DNA of 13,911 bases from Deltaproteobacteria bacterium (GTDB lineage Bacteria; Desulfobacterota; DSM-4660; Desulfatiglandales; Desulfatiglandaceae), in the NCBI GenBank assembly GCA_019313765.1, contig JAFDAP010000043.1, positions 1 through 13,911 of the forward strand, in the 5' to 3' direction. The position numbers and the translations under genes were made by a program. Positions 1-6,534 of this stretch are shown piece after piece; position 1 is the first letter of the stretch; each line of letters begins with the position of its first letter. Under the pieces are notes generated by a model, which saw nothing but the letters and a program-made list of their open reading frames with translations, was not told where the DNA came from and made no database searches.

Positions 1-453
1 CAGCCCTATATTGTGGCATACATGACAGAGGCCCTGGACCTCAGGCCCGACGACAAAGTCCTTGAAATCGGCACAGGCTCCGGTTACCAGGCCGCTATAT
101 TAGCTGAACTGGTCAAAGAGGTTTATACGATCGAAATTGTAGCAAATCTTGGGAAGCGAGCGCGACAAATCCTGGATAAGCTGGGCTACAAGAATATCCA
201 GGTGAAAATCGGGGATGGATACAAGGGCTGGCCCGAAAAGGCGCCCTTTGATGCCGTGATCGTAACGTGCGCGCCGGAAAAGGTTCCTCAGACCCTTATC
301 CGCCAGTTAAAAGAAGGGGGTCGAATGATCATCCCGGTGGGAAGGACAGGGGGTGTTCAGAAATTAGTAAGGGCCGTCAAACAAGGGGGCCGTCTTAAGA
401 CTGAAAACGTGATGTATGTCCGGTTTGTTCCCATGGTCAAGGGCACTAATTAG
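1..453 (+). CDS. pcm: Protein-L-isoaspartate O-methyltransferase, C-terminal part (5' end outside window)
   Basis: This enzyme transfers a methyl group from S-adenosylmethionine to L-isoaspartyl residues of damaged cytosolic proteins, starting their repair. The frame is open from base 1 and reads QPYIVAYMTEAL, the conserved segment that precedes the SAM-binding core in this family, so the GTG at 13 is an internal Val codon and not a start. Visible motifs are the glycine-rich SAM loop LEIGTGSGYQAAIL, the acidic TIEI after the second strand, VTCAPEKVPQTLIRQLKEGG, IIPVG and the C-terminal VRFVPM. About 150 residues are present out of the usual 210-220, so roughly the first 60-70 are missing. The stop lies inside the end of the convergent dehydratase gene (8-bp overlap), and no terminator hairpin separates them. 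The family call is close to certain. Confidence 0.95.
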   Translation, partial: QPYIVAYMTEALDLRPDDKVLEIGTGSGYQAAILAELVKEVYTIEIVANLGKRARQILDKLGYKNIQVKIGDGYKGWPEKAPFDAVIVTCAPEKVPQTLIRQLKEGGRMIIPVGRTGGVQKLVRAVKQGGRLKTENVMYVRFVPMVKGTN

Positions 454-1918
454 GGGTGCGGAAAGGCTTTTCCTTGACCGGGATTCCAGATAATGCCTTT
501 GCGAGTTTGATCTTTTTGGCAAGATCACCTTCGCGGAAGATCATCACCCTTTGTGCCTGGGGGGATCCGGCGCCGTGCATGGATTCTACAAGGGCCGTAC
601 CGCCTGTCATGGCCTCGATGAGCCGGGAGATTTTAATGCGGTGTTCCGTGGGAATACCCTCCGCGCCTGAGAAATATTTTTTTACCAGGTGTCCTACATC
701 TTCGCTTTCCAGGTCATACTGACTGGGAAGGGTGGCCAGAAGGCCGCCGGCCAGATCCACGGCCAGACGGGCCACCTCAAAATGGAACCGGGTGACGTTT
801 TGCTTGCACACATTGGCCAACATGGTGTCCACCATATAGGCGCCCGACGGGGTTGCCCAGCCTTCGGCTGAGCAGGCAATGGAGGAACAGTAAAGGGTCT
901 CGCACAAATGGATCATTTCCGTTACCTTGTCTCTCACGTGGGAGGCCTTGGCCGTACCCTGAATCTGTGCTAAGTAGCTCACTGCCCCGGTTAATACGTC
1001 CATAAGGCCGGTCTTGCAGGCCCCGTAATTGGCACGATGGTGGGCGGCAAACCGGTAAACAAGGGACCCGGTAAACTCAGTTTCACCGTCCATAAAGACC
1101 CTTTCGGCCGGCACAAATACATCTTCGAAAACAATCACGGCTTCTCCGCCAACGGCCCCATATGCGGGTTTGCCCACATCGATCCGTTCCTTTTTATCAC
1201 GCCGGTCATCACTGGCCTGGCGCCCGAAGATCATTGTAACATTGGGATCATCAACCGGTACTGCACAGGTAATGGCGTAGTCTTTTGAGCGCTCGTCCAT
1301 AGCCGTTGTGGGCATGAGCAGGATTTCATGGGAGTTGACACCTCCGGTCATATGGAGCTTGGCCCCCCGGATTACTACTCCATCATCCCGGCGTTCAACC
1401 ACGTGAACATACTGATCCGGATCGGCCTGGTCTGCCGGGCTCTTTGACCGGTCGCCCTTGGGGTCGGTCATGGCCCCAACCACCATAAGGTTTTCGTCCT
1501 GGATATAGGTCAGCCATTTCTTGAAGCGTTCAAGGTAGTCAGTTCCAAACTTCTCATCAATCTCGTAGACAACTGAATAAGTAGCATTAATACCGTCAAG
1601 GCCCACGCACCTCTGGAAACATGTGCCTGTTTTCTGACCGAGGACGCGCAGCATTTTGATTTTTTTGATCAAGTCCTCAATGTTCTGGTGCACGTGGGTA
1701 AACCGGCTTATTGTTCGGCCGGTCAGGTGTGAGGTGGCCGTGGCAAGGTCCCGATGTTCCTTGTCGTTAGCTAAGGCATATGTCATGGCCGCCGCACGCA
1801 CATGAGGGGCAGTGGCGGGGTGGCGTGTTACATCCTTGATTTTTTTTCCCTTATAGTAAATTACGGGGTGTATCTTTCTCAGGCTTTCGATATATTCAGC
1901 ACCATGTTTGAGTTTCAT
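446..1918 (-). CDS. abfD: 4-hydroxybutyryl-CoA dehydratase / vinylacetyl-CoA delta-isomerase family
   Basis: Members convert 4-hydroxybutyryl-CoA to crotonyl-CoA by a radical mechanism using FAD and a [4Fe-4S] cluster, and isomerise vinylacetyl-CoA. The 490-residue length is right for the family. The four cluster ligands known from the Clostridium aminobutyricum enzyme (Cys99, Cys103, His292, Cys299) have counterparts with identical spacing: Cys100 and Cys104 in CFQRC, His294 and Cys301 in HHRANYGAC. The flavin-fold part (LHMTGGVNSHEILLMPT) and the C-terminal MTGGTALVESMHGAGSPQAQR are also family-like. These ligands separate it from plain 4-hydroxyphenylacetate 3-monooxygenases, which share the fold but lack the cluster. 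The start is supported by AAAGGAG at 1924-1930, 5 nt before ATG. It lies 17 bp after the aldehyde oxidoreductase and is probably the second gene of that operon. The exact substrate is unproven, since SRB-type paralogues may act on other acyl-CoAs. Confidence 0.87.
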   Translation of the reverse strand: MKLKHGAEYIESLRKIHPVIYYKGKKIKDVTRHPATAPHVRAAAMTYALANDKEHRDLATATSHLTGRTISRFTHVHQNIEDLIKKIKMLRVLGQKTGTCFQRCVGLDGINATYSVVYEIDEKFGTDYLERFKKWLTYIQDENLMVVGAMTDPKGDRSKSPADQADPDQYVHVVERRDDGVVIRGAKLHMTGGVNSHEILLMPTTAMDERSKDYAITCAVPVDDPNVTMIFGRQASDDRRDKKERIDVGKPAYGAVGGEAVIVFEDVFVPAERVFMDGETEFTGSLVYRFAAHHRANYGACKTGLMDVLTGAVSYLAQIQGTAKASHVRDKVTEMIHLCETLYCSSIACSAEGWATPSGAYMVDTMLANVCKQNVTRFHFEVARLAVDLAGGLLATLPSQYDLESEDVGHLVKKYFSGAEGIPTEHRIKISRLIEAMTGGTALVESMHGAGSPQAQRVMIFREGDLAKKIKLAKALSGIPVKEKPFRTPN

Positions 1919-1923
1919 GGCTT

Positions 1924-1930
1924 CTCCTTT
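1924..1930 (-). promoter_or_regulatory. Ribosome binding site of the dehydratase gene
   Basis: On the minus strand this reads AAAGGAG, 5 nt before the ATG at 1918-1916. It sits in the 17-bp gap after the oxidoreductase stop, so the dehydratase has its own translation signal while sharing the message. Confidence 0.75.
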
Positions 1931-1935
1931 TCTCG

Positions 1936-3720
1936 CTAAAAAAAGTGACGGGGGTTTTCCGGAGGGATTCCCTTCTCATCCCAGCCACGGCAACGATAGT
2001 ATTCCTTTAGCATTATTTCCATATCATCTTGAGTGATAATTTTTCCCGATTCCAGGGCCTCGCTGTGAAAACGTTTGGGCAAACGATCGTCCTCTATTTG
2101 CAGGCCTTCACGAATATTGAACCTGCGGGTATTGTCTGTGACGGATGCGGCAATAGAACGCATATCATCGGCCGAGAGTTTAAGGCCGGTAGCGCCCTCA
2201 ACAATAGTCGCCAGCTCCTCCCATTGATAGAGGTCCCGATAAAAACGACAGAGGATCAGGGTGTCAAAAAATGTCAGGCGGTCTTCCCACTCGATAAACA
2301 CGGCAGCTTTCCCTTTGATTTGATCCGGGTCAACCATCCCTGTCAATTCGGGCTTATAAAAGGTGGCTCTCAGGTGACAGGCCCCGCGATCAGAGGTCCC
2401 GTAGGCCAGACCCATGCCTTTCAAAACCCTGGGGTCATATCCTGCAGGCTCTAAGCCCTTAACGTGAATGGCCTGATCTTCCATTCCCCATTCCTCTGCA
2501 GCCGCCTTGATCCCTCTTGCCAGGGTTTCGCCTACACCTTTGCGATAGGCCATATCTTTTAGAAGGCCGGCAATGGCATCCACATGGCCGTAATCAATCT
2601 TCAAATCAATGCGGCCCTGCCTGGATGCCTCTATGGCAAAGGCGACCAGGTTTCCTGCCGAGATGGTATCCATTCCCAACCTGTCGCATATGTCGTTGAG
2701 ATACATGATTTCTTCAATGCCATCCACCTCGCACAGGCCCCCAAAGGCGTATATGGTCTCGTATTCCGGACCTTCAATCTTAAGACCTGCGTGCCTGCCT
2801 TGTTTGACCGTGCTCAACCTGCCGCATGCAATAAAGCACTTGAGGCAGGCTTTTGGTTTAACCTCGCAGCGCTCGTGGAGTGCATCCGCGCTTATGTTTT
2901 CCCAGTTTTCAAAAGTGCCTTTTTGCCAGTAACGGGTGGGAAAACCCCCTGTTTGATTCATGATCCTGACCAGCCCGGTCGTGCCCATTGTCTTATAGGC
3001 ATTTACCCCTGCGTCATCCTTTCCCTGTTTTGCAAGCTTTTTTGCAAACTCGCTTACGACTTTTTCATCTGCAACCTCTTTCTTCCGGGATCCCCGGAAG
3101 GCAATGGCCTTGATCCGCTTGCTGCCCATTACCGCGCCTGTTCCGGTACGGCCGGCCGAGCGCCAGTAATCATTCTCAACAACTGAAAAGGCGACACCAT
3201 TTTCCCCTGCCGGGCCAATGACCATGACTCCTGACCTGGGGTGATCAGGGGTTTTTTCTGCAACAAGTTGTTTAACCGTATCTTCCGTTTTGTAGGTGTC
3301 TGAGCCCCATAAGCCCTGTGCAGGATGAAATCGCACACCATCTTCAAATATTTCGAGCCAGACAGGATTTTCGGAAGCCCCATGAATAATGACGGCATCA
3401 AATCCTGTCCTGGCCATATAATCTGCGACCGTGCCACCTGAGTAGGATTCGGAATAAAAGCCTGTCTGTGGCGATTTCGTGTAAATGCCGTATCTGCATG
3501 AACCCCATATGGAGGTGCCTGATACAGGACCGGTGGCAAGGATAAGACGATTTTCAGGACCCAGCGGGTCAACGCCGGGCGGGTTGTATTTCAACAAAAG
3601 ATAGGTGGAAAGCCCCTTGCCGCCCAAGTACTTCTCTAAGATCGAGTCATCAATGGGATCCACATGATAACTCTGATCAGAAACATTGATGCTCAAGATT
3701 TGATTAAAAAAACTTTTCAT
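1936..3720 (-). CDS. aor: Aldehyde:ferredoxin oxidoreductase (tungsten-pterin family)
   Basis: AOR-family enzymes interconvert aldehydes and carboxylic acids with ferredoxin, using a tungsten bis-pterin cofactor and one [4Fe-4S] cluster in the cytosol. The protein has 594 residues, close to the usual ~600. The N-terminal domain shows EKYLGGKGLSTYLLL and the pterin-region stretch CRYGIYTKSPQTGFYSES. The cluster ligands are Cys292, Cys295 and Cys299 in ACLKCFIACG plus Cys491 in DTLILC, matching the Pyrococcus furiosus Cys288/291/295/494 layout. GPEYET (about 317-322), DRLGMD (346-351) and DTLILC (486-491) correspond to the conserved Glu and the two pterin-binding DxxGxx motifs. ATG at 3720 follows AGGTGGGG with about 9 nt spacing. 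The dehydratase follows after 17 bp. No MoaD-like or flavin partner gene lies nearby. Substrate is unknown; BamB-type benzoyl-CoA reductase subunits share the family, but no other bam-type gene is present. Confidence 0.94.
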   Translation of the reverse strand: MKSFFNQILSINVSDQSYHVDPIDDSILEKYLGGKGLSTYLLLKYNPPGVDPLGPENRLILATGPVSGTSIWGSCRYGIYTKSPQTGFYSESYSGGTVADYMARTGFDAVIIHGASENPVWLEIFEDGVRFHPAQGLWGSDTYKTEDTVKQLVAEKTPDHPRSGVMVIGPAGENGVAFSVVENDYWRSAGRTGTGAVMGSKRIKAIAFRGSRKKEVADEKVVSEFAKKLAKQGKDDAGVNAYKTMGTTGLVRIMNQTGGFPTRYWQKGTFENWENISADALHERCEVKPKACLKCFIACGRLSTVKQGRHAGLKIEGPEYETIYAFGGLCEVDGIEEIMYLNDICDRLGMDTISAGNLVAFAIEASRQGRIDLKIDYGHVDAIAGLLKDMAYRKGVGETLARGIKAAAEEWGMEDQAIHVKGLEPAGYDPRVLKGMGLAYGTSDRGACHLRATFYKPELTGMVDPDQIKGKAAVFIEWEDRLTFFDTLILCRFYRDLYQWEELATIVEGATGLKLSADDMRSIAASVTDNTRRFNIREGLQIEDDRLPKRFHSEALESGKIITQDDMEIMLKEYYRCRGWDEKGIPPENPRHFF

Positions 3721-3813
3721 TATTTTTACCCCACCTTTTAATCACAGATATCTGAACATAACTTAAAGGACCTTTCATAAACGCCTTTTGCATTCACTAT
3801 TTTTTTCAGGAAC

Positions 3814-3842
3814 AGTATAGAAGAAGGGACCTTGCGTGTCAA
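3814..3842 (-). promoter_or_regulatory. Near-consensus sigma-70 promoter of the aor-abfD operon
   Basis: On the minus strand TTGACA (3842-3837) is followed by exactly 17 nt and then TATACT (3819-3814). This is a perfect -35 and a 5-of-6 -10. The expected start point near 3807 gives a leader of roughly 87 nt before the oxidoreductase ATG. The leader holds a small odd palindrome, AAAGG-A-CCTTT at 3765-3775, which could be an operator or chance. Confidence 0.75.
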
Positions 3843-3855
3843 AAGGGTATTTGAT

Positions 3856-3936
3856 AATGGGGACAGGATTTTTGAGGTAAAGACACCTTATATCATGTGG
3901 AATAATATTTTCCTGGTGATTATGCCTGACCCCATT
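3856..3936. repeat. 81-bp element bounded by 12-nt inverted repeats
   Basis: AATGGGGACAGG at 3856-3867 and CCTGACCCCATT at 3925-3936 are inverted copies with one mismatch. Inside is a second short dyad, AGGT...ACCT near 3875-3888. The element is non-coding and AT-rich between the arms. It separates the end of the upstream minus-strand gene (stop at 3966) from the -35 box of the aor promoter (3842). It resembles a small MITE or REP-like unit; a structured terminator-like spacer is the alternative. Whether other copies exist in the genome cannot be seen here. Confidence 0.5.
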
Positions 3937-3965
3937 TCATTTTGAAATCCATTACATTGCAGATC

Positions 3966-4745
3966 TCAATTAAACCTTGTTTGGTTCTCCCGCCGGCCGG
4001 CGGGATCCGGGTTAGGACTTTTTTTCGAGACGATTTCAAATTCGCAAACCAGGGGTGTATGATCGGATAATTTGATCTGAGGGATCTGAAAATCGGTGAT
4101 TTGTATTTGCGGACTGTGGAAGATGTAATCGAGTTGGCGGCGCGGGGCCCGGCTGGGATGGGAGGGTTGTCCGTTACTGTTGGCACTTTTTAACCCTGTA
4201 GCAGCCAAAAATAATTCCAGTTCCCGATCGCCCTTAAAAGCGTTAAAATCCCCGGCCACAATGACCGGCTTTTTTACGTTATTTGTCATGGTATAAAGGT
4301 CCTGCAACTGGTACTGGCGATGGCGGAATTTAAGAGACAGATGTACCAAAAAAACCGATAAATCCGCCAGTTCCAGCTCAATCACGAGACGCTTGACGCC
4401 CTCGCGAAAATAATGAAACTTTTGGGATACAATCTCCTGGTTGGTTAAAATAGCATTGCACTGTTTATTCAGCAGCGGCACTTTTCGGGCCATGGAAGAG
4501 GCGGAATATTTTGACTGGTAGATGTGATCGTGTTGCAATTCCCAGGCTATGGCTGCAGCCTGGTTGTTTTTTTCGGAGCGAAAAGACCCGCTGTCAACCT
4601 CGATCAATCCGGTAATATCAGGATTCACCAATTTTATGAAATCGACTATCTTTTTCAAATTCCCGTTGGTGCTGTATGGCACCGGAAGGTGGAAATGCCT
4701 CCCAATCCCTGCTGCGTAACGTATGTTGTACAAAAGAAATCGCAT
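3966..4745 (-). CDS. Endonuclease/exonuclease/phosphatase (EEP) family hydrolase
   Basis: EEP enzymes are Mg2+-dependent phosphoesterases that cleave DNA, RNA, phosphoinositides or small phosphodiesters. The 259-residue protein carries the full catalytic set: Asn7 (LLYNIRY), Glu49 (GLIEVD), His135 (FLVHLSL), Asp166 and Asn168 (AGDFNAF), Asp206 (RQLDYIF), and Asp228-His229 (LSDHTPLV). It is a minimal single-domain form without a signal peptide or membrane anchor, so probably cytosolic. The start follows a weak GGTGA about 8 nt upstream. The last ~15 codons run through an 18-bp GC palindrome and read as low-complexity, so the C-terminus may have been changed by that insertion. It lies 96 bp downstream of a nucleotidyltransferase gene on the same strand. 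Base composition looks poorer in G+C than the flanking genes. The fold is near certain; the substrate is unknown. Confidence 0.85.
   Translation of the reverse strand: MRFLLYNIRYAAGIGRHFHLPVPYSTNGNLKKIVDFIKLVNPDITGLIEVDSGSFRSEKNNQAAAIAWELQHDHIYQSKYSASSMARKVPLLNKQCNAILTNQEIVSQKFHYFREGVKRLVIELELADLSVFLVHLSLKFRHRQYQLQDLYTMTNNVKKPVIVAGDFNAFKGDRELELFLAATGLKSANSNGQPSHPSRAPRRQLDYIFHSPQIQITDFQIPQIKLSDHTPLVCEFEIVSKKSPNPDPAGRRENQTRFN
3988..4005. repeat. Perfect 18-bp GC-rich palindrome inside the end of the EEP gene
   Basis: TCCCGCCGGCCGGCGGGA is its own reverse complement. It sits in an otherwise AT-rich gene and forms its final codons. In RNA it could form a strong hairpin just before the stop. The compositional jump suggests an inserted palindromic unit rather than ordinary coding sequence. 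Confidence 0.6.
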
Positions 4746-4841
4746 ATCATTTTCACCCGTTATCTCGGGATATTCATAAAAACTGTTTTATAATAATACT
4801 TTTAATATGAAAGTAAAGTTTTGCCTATTAAAGGACTATGC

Positions 4842-5828
4842 CTAAACCATATCCTTCTGATCGGATTTAAGCATCTTAGTTATCATGCGGTACTCCCGGT
4901 CAGTACCATCATAGTCATACGTTGCCTCTTCACCCGTCATAGGAATTATTTGAAGCTTGCCGTTGAAAAATTCGGAAACAATGTTCGCCACTTCATTTAC
5001 GCTCAGATCCTTCCTCAAAAAATATTTGGAATACACATTCGGGTATCCCAGGCCGCGTGTAATCCGGAATACTTTTAGTTGAACATTCGGACTCAACCAT
5101 TTGCGAAGGCTATAGGCCGTGTTGGCCGTATTCACATCAAAACGGTGCGGATTTGCAGATATCAAGGCGGAAAGCCTGAAACCCTGCCGGCCGTATTTGT
5201 CTTTTTTGTCAGTAAGCTCAAATTGCGAGTCGTTCCGAAGGCGAAGGGGTGATCTGTCAAGCCTATCTTTCTTTTCATCAATAAGAATTGCAGGGACAAG
5301 GATAGCGAACTTATCCTGATATTGCTGAACCGCTTTAATGAAACGATTAACAAATTCATTCGTCGTCAACGGTGAATCCGAGGCCACAAATAATGCATGC
5401 TTTTTTTCTTTGCAAGCATTGCTGGCCGCATACCCTTTGATGAAATTCCCCGCGATGGAGTTGTATTTAACTTTTCTGGGGGTGATGTTGAAACGGGTGA
5501 TGACATCATCAGGTATTTTTGAGTTCTGGTTCACAATGCAACAGGGCTTTTCGAATTGCTTAATAAAACTGCCCAGTCGTTGCTCAAGCAGCATTCGATG
5601 GCCGACAATAACAATCTCATCAATGAATTCGTTCTCAAAAAGCCTTTCAAGTGTATATTGGATCAGGGGCTTGCTTTCTTTCCTGCCGTTTTTAACGGTC
5701 TTAAATTCTCTCAAAGGCTTGTAACCGGCCTCTATAAATTTCTCACCGTAGTGTTCCGCCACAGTTCGGCTGTACTTTTTCACTTCACGCTTGTTGTTAT
5801 AGCCTGCCATTAAAATTGCACTAATCAT
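4842..5828 (-). CDS. Atypical MobA-like nucleotidyltransferase (GT-A fold)
   Basis: This 328-residue protein has the plan of sugar-phosphate or molybdopterin nucleotidyltransferases, which join an NTP to a phosphorylated substrate. The N-terminus ISAILMAG matches the first strand and nucleotide loop. KPL at 37-39 and SKPLIQYTLERL at 52-63 match the two conserved KPL and GKPLIEYTL segments. DEIVIVG follows (70-76), then the metal-binding DSP at 151-153 in LFVASDSPLT, and a C-terminal DYDGTDREY that resembles the usual metal-site DxDTPEDY. What is missing is the canonical GGxGTRM: after LMAG the chain reads YNNKREVKKYS. The region between MAG and the first KPL is also longer than usual. The gene looks AT-rich compared with the helicase operon. 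The ATG has only a weak GAAAG upstream. The EEP gene follows after 96 bp, perhaps on the same transcript. The fold is likely; the substrate is unknown. Confidence 0.65.
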   Translation of the reverse strand: MISAILMAGYNNKREVKKYSRTVAEHYGEKFIEAGYKPLREFKTVKNGRKESKPLIQYTLERLFENEFIDEIVIVGHRMLLEQRLGSFIKQFEKPCCIVNQNSKIPDDVITRFNITPRKVKYNSIAGNFIKGYAASNACKEKKHALFVASDSPLTTNEFVNRFIKAVQQYQDKFAILVPAILIDEKKDRLDRSPLRLRNDSQFELTDKKDKYGRQGFRLSALISANPHRFDVNTANTAYSLRKWLSPNVQLKVFRITRGLGYPNVYSKYFLRKDLSVNEVANIVSEFFNGKLQIIPMTGEEATYDYDGTDREYRMITKMLKSDQKDMV

Positions 5829-5984
5829 CTTTCAAAATACCCGTCGTTAACGTTCAGTGGTCCCTTTTTTCGGTGAACCCTGAATCCCGCTTTCAGCGGG
5901 AAACCCATAACCAATGAACGGTTATGAATATTATAATTTATTGGTAACGTTCAAAAGTGTTCGCATGGTTTAAAAATTGATTAA
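5829..5984. other. Non-coding spacer with small palindromes upstream of the nucleotidyltransferase
   Basis: No plausible gene lies here. Two compact dyads are visible: CCCGCT-TTC-AGCGGG at 5886-5900 and CATAACC-N7-GGTTATG at 5906-5926. TAACGTTCA occurs twice in direct orientation, at 5848-5856 and 5945-5953. On the minus strand TATAAT at 5935-5930 could be the -10 of the nucleotidyltransferase, but no good -35 is found at the right distance. The dyads would then lie in its 5' leader. Confidence 0.4.
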
Positions 5985-6045
5985 ATCACGATCTCTTTTT
6001 ATGGTTAGAGTTTCCCAAAAAAAACCAAGAGAAAGAGACCGTGAT
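5985..6045. repeat. Imperfect inverted repeat, possible insertion-sequence end
   Basis: The left arm begins ATCACGATCTCTTTT at 5985. The right arm ends at 6045, and its reverse complement begins ATCACGGTCTCTTTC. About 20 nt pair with a few mismatches around a loop of about 20 nt. Immediately to the right begins a start-less frame that reads like the beginning of a transposase. An IS terminal repeat is my preferred reading; a stable hairpin or terminator is the alternative. Confidence 0.45.
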
Positions 6046-6052
6046 GGAATAG

Positions 6053-6172
6053 GAAATATATATAACACTTCGATTCAGTCTTGCAACTGGTAAAGTAGGG
6101 CTGAATGAAATCGTCTATAAATTGAAGGAACTCAGAGATCCCTTGATGCTTAAGATTTTAGAGCGGGTACTA
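6053..6172 (+). pseudogene. Candidate transposase N-terminal relic
   Basis: From a TAG at 6050-6052 an open frame with no start codon reads LATGKVGLNEIVYKLKELR and then DPLMLKILERVL. This is charged, amphipathic and protein-like, and it begins just after the inverted repeat at 5985-6045. After about 6172 the plus-strand frame loses this character and the antisense frame becomes the cysteine-rich PAS protein, so the boundary looks like an insertion or deletion junction. I could not assign an IS family from memory, and the reading as a transposase rests on position and texture rather than a catalytic motif. Confidence 0.35.
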
Positions 6173-6534
6173 ATGAGCTGCCCCACATCTACACCGCACA
6201 AATCGGCCCAGGCCCTGTTCCCTGCCCACAAATAGAGGTCCTTGTACACTGCCGAGGCCTTTTTTAGCTGGTGGATGAACGCTATGCGCGGCCCGTAATA
6301 TTCGCTGAAATATTGACACTCATGACAATCTATCCGGCATTGTACGTTCTGATTGTGCTTAGCTGTAAAACACTCATTGATTTGATAGTTAAATACACTG
6401 CAATCCCGGCATCCTGTTCCGTGAGGTTCATTTGCCCAGGATTCCCAGCATTTTTTAAAAGGTCTAAACAGCCGGGAATAAATGCCTCCCACCTGTTCCA
6501 GCAGATCCTGGGGTACCGGTTGACCCTCTGATTT
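6115..6534 (-). pseudogene. Truncated cysteine-rich PAS-sensor protein
   Basis: The coding-like part runs from just after a TAG near 6535 (reading SEGQPVPQDLLEQVGGIYSR) down to about 6175; the frame then stays open through foreign sequence to a stop at 6115. The only possible start is GTG at 6492, which cuts off sequence that already looks like protein. Counting from that GTG, cysteines lie at 15, 28, 31, 41, 52, 56, 59 and 99, including CRDC and CRIDCHEC, which could bind metal or a cluster. They are followed by AVYKDLYLWAGNRAWADLCG, which resembles the first strands and helix of a PAS domain. The PAS domain then breaks off after GVDVGQL, exactly where the transposase-like frame ends on the other strand. 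The output domain and the N-terminus are both missing, so this is almost certainly a relic of a sensor kinase or regulator. Confidence 0.55.

Noticed and set aside
446..1918. 4-hydroxyphenylacetate 3-monooxygenase (HpaB) as the product
   Set aside because: The fold is shared, but the four [4Fe-4S] ligands of the dehydratase are all present at exact spacing, and these are absent from the oxygenases.
2584..3186. Long plus-strand open frame opposite the aldehyde oxidoreductase
   Set aside because: It is fully antisense to a gene with all family motifs, has no RBS and reads as low-quality protein; a shadow of the coding bias.
3129..3572. Minus-strand open frame of 147 codons in another frame of the oxidoreductase
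   Set aside because: It lies entirely within the real gene, which has pterin and cluster motifs through this region.
3920..4186. Minus-strand 88-codon frame overlapping the EEP gene end
   Set aside because: It runs out of frame over catalytic segments of the EEP enzyme and ends in the non-coding element; no motif of its own.
5886..5900. CCCGCT-TTC-AGCGGG hairpin as a rho-independent terminator
   Set aside because: The stem is only 6 bp and neither strand has a T-run after it. It lies upstream of the nucleotidyltransferase, not after a gene end.
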